Shown: one piece after another, positions 58,087-64,000 of the stretch
Numbering within the stretch: the first letter of the stretch is position 1
Layout: each line of letters starts with the position of its first letter
Assembly: GCA_052033915.1 (NCBI GenBank)
Contig: JBPOJF010000017.1
Coordinates: forward strand, 47,120-111,119
Source of the DNA: CALMZY01 sp052033915
GTDB lineage: Bacteria; Verrucomicrobiota; Kiritimatiellia; CAIQIC01; JAGNIJ01
DNA: 64,000 bases
Direction: 5' to 3'
Notes under the pieces: model-generated
Seen by the model: only the letters and a program-made list of their open reading frames with translations
Told to the model about the DNA's origin: nothing
The model's database searches: none
Position numbers and translations under genes: made by a program

Positions 58087-60312
58087 TCACATCAGCGACA
58101 CGGCATCGACATCGATCGCGCACGTGACGCCGTCCGGCCACTTGAAAGTCTTCATCGTTTTCTTCAGCGGCGCGGTGATGAGTTTCGTCGTCGGCGCGCG
58201 AAGAATGACCTGGTAGCGGTAGCGCCCTTTCGCCCGCGCCAGCGGCGCGGGGGCCGGGCCGGCAAGAACAACCGCCTTCGACAGTTCCGGCCGCAGCGCC
58301 TTGACGAACGCTTCGCTCGAGAATGAAACCTTTTCTTCGACCAGCCCTTTCATCGTCACGCACACGAGATGGGCGTACGGCGGATACGACAGCTCGCGCC
58401 GGAATTCGATTTCCTGGTCCACGAAACCTTCGTAGTCGAGCCGCCGCGCGGCCTGGATGGCCGGATGAAACGGCGTGTACGTCTGCACGATCACCTCGCC
58501 CTTCACGTCGCCGCGCCCGGCCCGGCCCGCCACCTGCGTCAGCAACTGGAACGTGCGCTCCGCGGCGCGGAAATCGGGCATGTGAAGACTCATGTCGGCC
58601 AGGAGCACGCCGACCAGCGTGACGTTCGGGAAATGCAGGCCCTTGGCGATCATCTGCGTGCCGACGAGGATATCGATCTTCCCGGTCCTGAAATCGCCCA
58701 GGATTCGCCGGTGCGAATCTTTCTGCGTGGTCGTATCGGAATCCATTCTCTGGACGCGGGCCTTCGGGAACACCTTGGCAAGCACCGCCTCGACGCGCTG
58801 GGTGCCGAATCCGGCGAAGCGGAACGCCGGATCGCGGCAGTCCTGGTTCGGGCACTGCTTCGGCACCTTGCGCCGCACGCCGCAGATGTGGCAGACGAGT
58901 TCGTCCGTCTGCCGGTGGTACGTCATCGCGACGCTGCACAGGTCGCACGGGGCGACGAAGCCGCACTTCGGGCAGATCAGGGATGTGGCATAGCCGCGCC
59001 GGTTGAGAAACAGCATGGTTTGCTCGGACCGGTCGATCCGCTGTTGCACGGCGTGGATCAGCTCGCGCGAAAACACGTTCACGCGCCCCTCGCGCTCCGC
59101 CTCAACCCGCATGTCCACGACATGCATCACCGGCATCCTGCGATGGTCCACCCGATGCGGCAAACGCGCGAGGCCGTACTTTCCCGAGAGGGCGTTGCAG
59201 TAGGACTCCAGCGCCGGCGTCGCCGTGCCGAGCACCACCGCGCACTTCTCCATGCGGCCGCGCATCACCGCGACATCGCGCGCGTTGTACCGGGGCGCCT
59301 CTTCCTGCTTGTAGGACGGCTCGTGCTCCTCGTCCACGATGATCAGCCCGAGGTTCCTGACCGGGGCGAACAGCGCGGAGCGCGCGCCGATCACGATCCG
59401 CGCCTTGCCCTCGTGCACGCGATGCCACTCGTCGTGCCGCTCCCCCTCCCCCAGGCTGCTGTGCAGGACGGCAATGCAGTCGCCGAATCGCCCCCGGAAC
59501 CGTTCGAGCGTCTGCGGCGTGAGCGAGATTTCCGGCACGAGCACGATCGCGCCCTTGCCCTTGTCCATCGCGTACTGAATCGCCTGAAGATACACCTCGG
59601 TCTTGCCGCTTCCGGTGACGCCGTACAGCAGGACAACGGGCGGCTTGAGCGTGTCGATGGATTCCCGAACCCTTTTCAGCGCGTCGGCCTGTTGGGGCAT
59701 CAACTCAAGCGGATGGGTCTTGAGGATGGTCTGGTTCGCCATCGGGTCGCGCCGGACCGCGCTGCGGCCGATCTGCACAAACCCCTTCTCCTCCAGGGCG
59801 CGGATCGTGCCCGTCGTGACGCCGGCGTTCTTCGCCAGGTGAGGCAGGAACATCCCCTTGCTGGCCAGGAGAACATCCAGCGCGTCGGCCTGCCTGGGCG
59901 CGCGCTTGCGCAACGCCTCGACCGCCAGTTCGTTCGTGGCGGCATCGGTCGGAAACACCATCAGCCGCTGCTTGAACCCCGCGCCCTTCTTCCGGACGGC
60001 GCCGGGCAGGACGGTGCGGACGGCCGCCTCGACGGGTGCGCAGTAGTAGTCGGCGATCCAGCGCGCAAGATCGAGGATGTTCTGTTCGACGAGCGCCTTC
60101 TTGCCGACGCGGTCGCGGATTTCCTTGAGCTTGGAGAAGTCCACGTCCGACTGGTCGGCCAGGCTGACGATATAGCCGCGCGCCTCGGAGCGGCCGAACG
60201 GGACGACGACCTGCGATCCGACCTTCAAATCCGCTTCGAGCCGCTCGGGAATCAGGTAATCGAACTCCCGATCCACGGCGATCTCGACAATCACTCGGGC
60301 GATACGCGGCAT
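58087..60312 (-). CDS. priA: Primosomal replication protein N' (PriA helicase)
   Basis: 741 residues. Restarts stalled replication forks. Seen: an N-terminal DNA-binding domain (VIVEIAVDREFDYLIPERLE), LLYGVTGSGKTEVYLQAIQY (Walker A), LIIVDEEHEPSYKQEEAPRY NARD (DEEH), zinc knuckles CPKCGFVAPCDLCSV and CHICGVRRKVPKQCPNQDC, LVGTQMIAKGLHFPNVTLVG, and QVAGRAGRGDVKGEV. Divergent from the ABC-F gene. Confidence 0.97.
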   Translation of the reverse strand: MPRIARVIVEIAVDREFDYLIPERLEADLKVGSQVVVPFGRSEARGYIVSLADQSDVDFSKLKEIRDRVGKKALVEQNILDLARWIADYYCAPVEAAVRTVLPGAVRKKGAGFKQRLMVFPTDAATNELAVEALRKRAPRQADALDVLLASKGMFLPHLAKNAGVTTGTIRALEEKGFVQIGRSAVRRDPMANQTILKTHPLELMPQQADALKRVRESIDTLKPPVVLLYGVTGSGKTEVYLQAIQYAMDKGKGAIVLVPEISLTPQTLERFRGRFGDCIAVLHSSLGEGERHDEWHRVHEGKARIVIGARSALFAPVRNLGLIIVDEEHEPSYKQEEAPRYNARDVAVMRGRMEKCAVVLGTATPALESYCNALSGKYGLARLPHRVDHRRMPVMHVVDMRVEAEREGRVNVFSRELIHAVQQRIDRSEQTMLFLNRRGYATSLICPKCGFVAPCDLCSVAMTYHRQTDELVCHICGVRRKVPKQCPNQDCRDPAFRFAGFGTQRVEAVLAKVFPKARVQRMDSDTTTQKDSHRRILGDFRTGKIDILVGTQMIAKGLHFPNVTLVGVLLADMSLHMPDFRAAERTFQLLTQVAGRAGRGDVKGEVIVQTYTPFHPAIQAARRLDYEGFVDQEIEFRRELSYPPYAHLVCVTMKGLVEEKVSFSSEAFVKALRPELSKAVVLAGPAPAPLARAKGRYRYQVILRAPTTKLITAPLKKTMKTFKWPDGVTCAIDVDAVSLM

Positions 60313-60449
60313 CAGGATTATTGTTCACGCGCCGCGGGAATAGGCAAGCGTTGAAGAGTTCCGGGCTCCATGTCTCAAGTTCACGTTTCAGAATACACTT
60401 GATTCGCCCTTGATCCCACGTATCCTGCGTCGCCGATAAAGGATTTCCC

Positions 60450-62126
60450 ATGGCCGGCGAATATGTATTCAACTTGATGCGGGTGACCAAGCAGTACGAC
60501 AAGGTCACGGTTCTGGACGACGTAAGCCTCGCGTTCTTTTTCGGCGCCAAGATCGGCGTGATCGGCGGAAACGGCTCCGGCAAGTCCTCGCTTCTTCGCA
60601 TTCTTGGCGGCATCGACAAGGAGTTCATGGGCGAGGCGCTGATCGCGAAGAACATCAAGATCGGCTACCTGCCGCAGGAGCCGCAGCTCGATCCGACGAA
60701 GGACGTCGCCGGCAACGTCGAGGAGGGCGTCGCCGAGGCGAAGCGGGTCCTCGCGCGCTACGATGAGATCTGCGAAAAGCTCAGCCAGAAGCTGCCGCAG
60801 GCGGAAACCGACAAGCTGAACGACGAACTCGGGCGGCTACAGGACACGATCGACGCGCACGACCTCTGGGAACTGGATCATCAGCTTGAAATGGCCATGG
60901 AAGCGCTCCGCCTTCCTCCGCCGGACGCGCCGGTGGCGAAGCTTTCCGGCGGCGAGAAACGCCGCGTCGCGCTCTGCCGCCTGCTGATCTCGAATCCCGA
61001 CGTGCTCCTGCTCGACGAACCGACGAACCATCTCGACGCGGAGTCCGTCGCATGGTTGGAGACATATCTGAAGAAGTTCACGGGCACGCTGGTCGTCGTC
61101 ACGCACGACCGCTACTTCCTGAACAACGTGACGGAGTGGATTCTCGAACTCGAGGGCGGACACACGTATCCATACAAGGGCAACTACGAGGCCTGGCTGA
61201 CCCAGAAGCAGGCGCAGCTCGATGTCGAGAGCAAGCAGGCCGCGTCGCGCCGGAAACTGCTCGACCAGGAACTGCAGTGGGTCCGGCTGAATCCCGCGGG
61301 GCGGCAGGTGAAGAACAAGGCGCGTTTGAAACGCTACGAAGAACTCGCGAGTCAGCAGATCGACACGCGCGAGGACACGCTGGAAATCCAGATCCCGCCG
61401 GGGCCGCGTCTCGGCGACCTTGTCGTGCGCGCCGAGGATCTGACCAAAGCGTTCGGCAACCGGCTGATCATGGAGAACGTGAACTTCGACCTGCCGCGCG
61501 GCGGCATCGTCGGCGTGGTCGGCGCGAACGGCGCGGGCAAGACCACGCTGTTCAAGATGATCATCGGACAGGAGAAGCCGACGTCCGGCCGGTTGAGCGT
61601 CGGCCCGACCGTGCAAGCCTCGCACGTGGACCAGTTCCGCGACGAACTGGACCCGAACAAGACCGTGTACGAAGAGATTTCCGGCGGCGCCGAATTCCTG
61701 GATTTGGGCGGCAAGCCGATGAACAGCCGCGCGTATTGCGGCCGGTTCAACTTCCGCGGCACGGACCAGCAGAAGAAAGTCGGCCGGCTCTCCGGCGGCG
61801 AACGCAACCGCGTCCACCTCGCCAAACTTCTGCGGCGCGGCGGCAACCTGCTGCTGCTCGACGAACCGACGAACGATCTCGACGTCAACACCCTGCGCGC
61901 GCTCGAGGAAGGGCTGTCGAATTTCGGCGGCTGCGCCGTGGTCATCAGCCACGACCGCTGGTTCCTGGACCGCATCGCCACGCACATCCTCGCGTTCGAA
62001 GGCGACAGCAAGGTGACGTGGTTCGAGGGAAACTACGAGGCGTACCACGAACAACGGCGCAAATTACTGGGCGACAAGGCCGACGAGCCGCACCGGATCA
62101 AGTTCCGGCCGGTAAGGCACGGATGA
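60450..62126 (+). CDS. ettA: ABC-F ATPase (EttA type)
   Basis: 558 residues with two ABC cassettes and no membrane part. First: [13 protein letters not shown] (Walker A), [30 protein letters not shown]. Second: [43 protein letters not shown]. The linker holds the arm region ([20 protein letters not shown] in outline) typical of EttA, which gates the ribosomal E site with ATP level. EttA is about 555 residues, so length fits well. Confidence 0.9.
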   Translation: MAGEYVFNLMRVTKQYDKVTVLDDVSLAFFFGAKIGVIGGNGSGKSSLLRILGGIDKEFMGEALIAKNIKIGYLPQEPQLDPTKDVAGNVEEGVAEAKRVLARYDEICEKLSQKLPQAETDKLNDELGRLQDTIDAHDLWELDHQLEMAMEALRLPPPDAPVAKLSGGEKRRVALCRLLISNPDVLLLDEPTNHLDAESVAWLETYLKKFTGTLVVVTHDRYFLNNVTEWILELEGGHTYPYKGNYEAWLTQKQAQLDVESKQAASRRKLLDQELQWVRLNPAGRQVKNKARLKRYEELASQQIDTREDTLEIQIPPGPRLGDLVVRAEDLTKAFGNRLIMENVNFDLPRGGIVGVVGANGAGKTTLFKMIIGQEKPTSGRLSVGPTVQASHVDQFRDELDPNKTVYEEISGGAEFLDLGGKPMNSRAYCGRFNFRGTDQQKKVGRLSGGERNRVHLAKLLRRGGNLLLLDEPTNDLDVNTLRALEEGLSNFGGCAVVISHDRWFLDRIATHILAFEGDSKVTWFEGNYEAYHEQRRKLLGDKADEPHRIKFRPVRHG

Positions 62127-62140
62127 GGCTATGACGAACG

Positions 62141-62208
62141 AATGACCCATGACGAAACAACACGTGGTCATTAGGTCATTCGTCATTCGAGCTTCGTCAT
62201 GGGTCATT
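62141..62208. repeat. Inverted repeat AATGACCCATGACGAA ... TTCGTCATGGGTCATT
   Basis: A perfect 16-bp inverted repeat around 36 bases of further GTCATT-type short repeats. It fills the gap between the convergent ABC-F and yjbQ genes and covers the yjbQ stop. It may end transcription from both sides or be a dispersed palindrome. Confidence 0.6.
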
Positions 62209-62632
62209 CTCCCGATGACTCCCCGATGATCTTCACCAGCACGCGTTTCTTCCGCATGCCGTCGAACTCGCCGTAGAAAATCTGTTCCCACGGTCCGAAG
62301 TCCAGACCCCCATTCGTGACGGCCACGACCACCTCGCGGCCCATGACCTGCCGCTTCAGGTGCGCGTCGGCATTGTCTTCCGCGCCGTTATGCGCGTACT
62401 GCGAATGCGGCTTCTCCGGCGCGAGCTTCTCGAGCCACTTCTCGAAATCCGCGTGCAGGCCCGACTCGTTGTCATTCACGAAACAACTGGCGGTGATGTG
62501 CATCGCGTTGACAAGACACAGCCCCTCCTGAATGCCGCTCTCCCGCAGACATTCCTCGACCTGGGGCGTGATATTGACGTAGGCGCGGCGCGTCGGCGTA
62601 TTGAACCAGAGTTCCTTGCGATAGGATTTCAT
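62204..62632 (-). CDS. yjbQ: YjbQ-family protein (UPF0047)
   Basis: 142 residues. Seen: [72 protein letters not shown], matching the YjbQ/UPF0047 family, which in some bacteria has thiamine-phosphate synthase activity. The His residues of HITAS and H(ADFE) and NADAHLK are the conserved set. GGAGGGCATGTC precedes ATG 62632. Confidence 0.9.
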   Translation of the reverse strand: MKSYRKELWFNTPTRRAYVNITPQVEECLRESGIQEGLCLVNAMHITASCFVNDNESGLHADFEKWLEKLAPEKPHSQYAHNGAEDNADAHLKRQVMGREVVVAVTNGGLDFGPWEQIFYGEFDGMRKKRVLVKIIGESSGE

Positions 62633-62664
62633 GACATGCCCTCCGTGTGAATCCTCCGCGATTT

Positions 62665-62743
62665 AACCATAGAGGCCGCGGAAACACGGAGAAGAATCTT
62701 AACCGCTATCGTTCATTTCGCGTCTTTCGTGTATTTCGTGGTT
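62665..62743. repeat. Dispersed palindromic repeat, copy 3
   Basis: AACCATAGAGGCCGCGGAAACACG at the left in outline and TTTCGTGTATTTCGTGGTT at the right. The right arm is nearly the same as in copy 2. It lies between the divergent yjbQ and transglycosylase genes. Confidence 0.55.
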
Positions 62744-62777
62744 CCACTGTTCATTCGCTCGCGGTTACACTTCGCGC

Positions 62778-63332
62778 ATGAAGGGCGTACCGCTCAAGAC
62801 CGGGCTCAAGATCATCTACTGGAACGTCGTGATCGCGGTGACGGTCGTCTGTCTCGCCGGGGTGGCGTACGTGCGGCGGATTCACCAATATGACGAGATG
62901 ATCATCGAGACCGGGCGGGAGTACGGGGTGGACCCGCGGCTGGTTTCCGCGCTGATCTGGCAGGAAAGCCGGTTCAAGCCCGATTGCGTCGGCACGCACC
63001 AGGAGGTCGGCCTGATGCAGGTGACCGAAACCGCCGGCCGGGAATGGGCGAAGAGTCAGAACGTGTCGTCGTTCACGCGCGAATCTCTGTTCAATCCCGC
63101 GACCAACATCCAGGCCGGAACCTGGTATCTCGCGCGTTCCATCCGCCGCTGGTCGGACCGGCCCGATCCCCTGCCCTTCGCGCTGGCGGAATACAACGCC
63201 GGGCGCTCAAACGCGCAACGATGGGCGGCCATCAGCGGGCCGAACGGCAGGAAGTTCTGGGAGACCATTTCGTACCCGACCACAAAGAAGTACGTGAAGA
63301 ACATCCTCAAGCGGTATCGCGGGCGCGTCTAG
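62778..63332 (+). CDS. Lytic transglycosylase (SLT domain)
   Basis: 184 residues. One N-terminal membrane helix (WNVVIAVTVVCLAGVAYVRR), then the Slt70-like domain: VDPRLVSALIWQESRFKPDC with the catalytic Glu in 'QESRF', VGLMQVTETAGREWA, NPATNIQAGTWYLARSIRRW and LAEYNAGRSNAQRW. It cleaves glycan strands to anhydro-muropeptides at the periplasmic face. Length is that of a minimal membrane-bound type. No good ribosome site seen. Confidence 0.9.
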   Translation: MKGVPLKTGLKIIYWNVVIAVTVVCLAGVAYVRRIHQYDEMIIETGREYGVDPRLVSALIWQESRFKPDCVGTHQEVGLMQVTETAGREWAKSQNVSSFTRESLFNPATNIQAGTWYLARSIRRWSDRPDPLPFALAEYNAGRSNAQRWAAISGPNGRKFWETISYPTTKKYVKNILKRYRGRV

Positions 63333-63738
63333 CGCGCTTATTGCACAAGCGACAGGCTTTTAACGCAAAGATCGCGAAGCTCCGCGCCGCGTTCGCCGTT
63401 TCCCGAACGGCAACCCGGATGGCTTCGAGCGGGAAACGATCATCGTCAAGATAATCGCCTTGAGCCTGGTGACAATACCTGCTATCCAGATGGCAAAACT
63501 AAATAGCTTTCGCTTCGTAAGCGAAGCCCTGACTCGGAAACAGCAACATTGAGGCGATGAGCCTCAATTGAAGATCAGGACTCGTGATGCGGGGCGCTCC
63601 ATTGGGGGCGCCATCCCGCAAACCGATCCTATCTTCAGCCCCGTTGCTGGGGTTCCGAGTAGGTTAAGGTGTGCAGGTGGTTGCTCCCTTTTTCGGGACG
63701 ACCTCCTGCGGAATCGGGATAACCAACAAGGAGGAGTC
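63333..63738 (+). promoter_or_regulatory. Structured leader with four hairpins before the gene at 63739
   Basis: About 400 bases with no gene. On plus: TTCGCTT/AAGCGAA (63509-63525, 3-base loop), ATTGAGGC/GCCTCAAT (63548-63568, 5-base loop), TGCGGG/CCCGCA (63588-63620) and an interrupted hairpin GCAGG...CCTGC with inner GGT/ACC and CCC/GGG (63673-63709). The last one ends 30 bases before the ATG. It could be a cis-acting RNA; I match it to no known riboswitch. Confidence 0.5.
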
Positions 63739-64000
63739 ATGAGGTCTCTAACGAAGAATCGGGTCGGGCTGTTGTTGTTGGTCGTGGGTTGTCTGGCAGT
63801 GGTGGGCGCGTTCTCACAGCAACAGGACAAGCCGGTGCTGGACATCGAACGTTATCAAACGCTCATGTCCGAGCGGGTTGAAACCGTCGAAGAACTACAA
63901 GACCTCTACCTGGAAGAACGAGACGAGTACCTGGCCCTCCTGCCCCCGGCAGAAGACTTCATCCTCCGGCAGGAAGGCACCCCCGCGCCGCTCCCCTTTG
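63739..64000 (+). CDS. Secreted protein of unknown function (partial, 5' end)
   Basis: About 87 codons to the window edge. MRSLTKNRVGLLLLVVGCLA VVGAFSQQQDKPV is a signal peptide; the mature part starts with a helical acidic stretch (RVETVEELQDLYLEERDEYL). A strong AAGGAGGAG precedes ATG 63739. No family can be named from the visible part. Confidence 0.7.
   Translation, partial: MRSLTKNRVGLLLLVVGCLAVVGAFSQQQDKPVLDIERYQTLMSERVETVEELQDLYLEERDEYLALLPPAEDFILRQEGTPAPLPF

Noticed and set aside
58369..60354. 661-codon plus-strand ORF opposite priA
   Set aside because: Antisense shadow of priA; composition is rich in Arg/His/Gly with no recognisable domain.
63420..63560. Cyclic-di-GMP (GEMM) riboswitch
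   Set aside because: A GGCAAA string is present, but the tetraloop/receptor and the second conserved half do not fit the consensus.

Overview
The window looks like a stretch of GC-rich chromosome from a Gram-negative bacterium that makes a meso-DAP type peptidoglycan. It most likely belongs to the PVC superphylum (Verrucomicrobiota / Kiritimatiellota). The pointers are the C-terminal DxDGDxxxNxxEFxxGTDP tail on a giant secreted repeat protein, heptose-type surface glycan genes, and dispersed palindromes of the 'TTCGTGGTT' kind. This placement is an inference. No rRNA or tRNA gene was seen.

Layout. (1) 1-15.1 kb: a surface-glycan region, mostly on the minus strand. A run from 9339 down to 1889 carries an epimerase, an SDR, a Gfo/Idh oxidoreductase, a GT39-type membrane glycosyltransferase, a GmhA-like SIS isomerase, a transaldolase-like protein and an HddA-like heptose kinase. 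A second run (15065 to 10289) carries an M20 hydrolase, another GT39-like membrane protein, a GT2 and a flippase. Several starts and stops overlap as ATGA. (2) 15.3-19.0 kb: an MFS transporter, a HAD hydrolase and a 543-residue protein ending in a histidine-kinase dimerisation-like segment that lacks the phospho-accepting His. (3) 19.18-34.02 kb: a chromosomal integron. An integrase (intI) on minus faces a one-way array of 19 cassettes on plus, separated by 18 recognisable attC sites. The first 7 bases of 16 cassettes are the exact reverse complement of the R'' box at their own far end, which fixes the cassette borders without homology. Cargo includes a PrsW-type protease, a methyltransferase, a divergent nucleotidyl-cyclase-like protein, a Sel1 protein, a deoxyribosyltransferase/TIR-like protein, a KAP P-loop NTPase, a DUF2513-like protein, several orphan secreted or membrane proteins, and several cassettes with no convincing ORF but conserved hairpins. 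(4) 34.0-40.1 kb: an RlmI-like methyltransferase and a 1586-residue secreted repeat protein. (5) 40.1-53.8 kb: ahcY and a division and cell-wall cluster transcribed on minus, in the order mraZ, hypothetical, rsmH, ftsL, ftsI, murE, small zinc-ribbon gene, murF, mraY, murD, LysM protein, ftsW, ahcY. (6) 53.9-64 kb: a SIMPL-domain protein, M29 aminopeptidase, metG, priA, an ABC-F ATPase, yjbQ, a lytic transglycosylase, and a structured leader in front of a partial secreted protein.

How the parts work together: the first region would make heptose-containing sugar precursors, assemble lipid-linked glycans and flip them. The dcw cluster makes lipid II (MurE, MurF, MraY, MurD) and uses it for septal wall synthesis (FtsW, FtsI, FtsL). 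The integron is the accessory platform. Its cargo is small, mostly of unknown function, rich in membrane and signalling folds, and partly duplicated; three cassettes have folds often met in phage-defence genes. The main limit is that no database search was possible, so family names rest on motifs recognised by eye.
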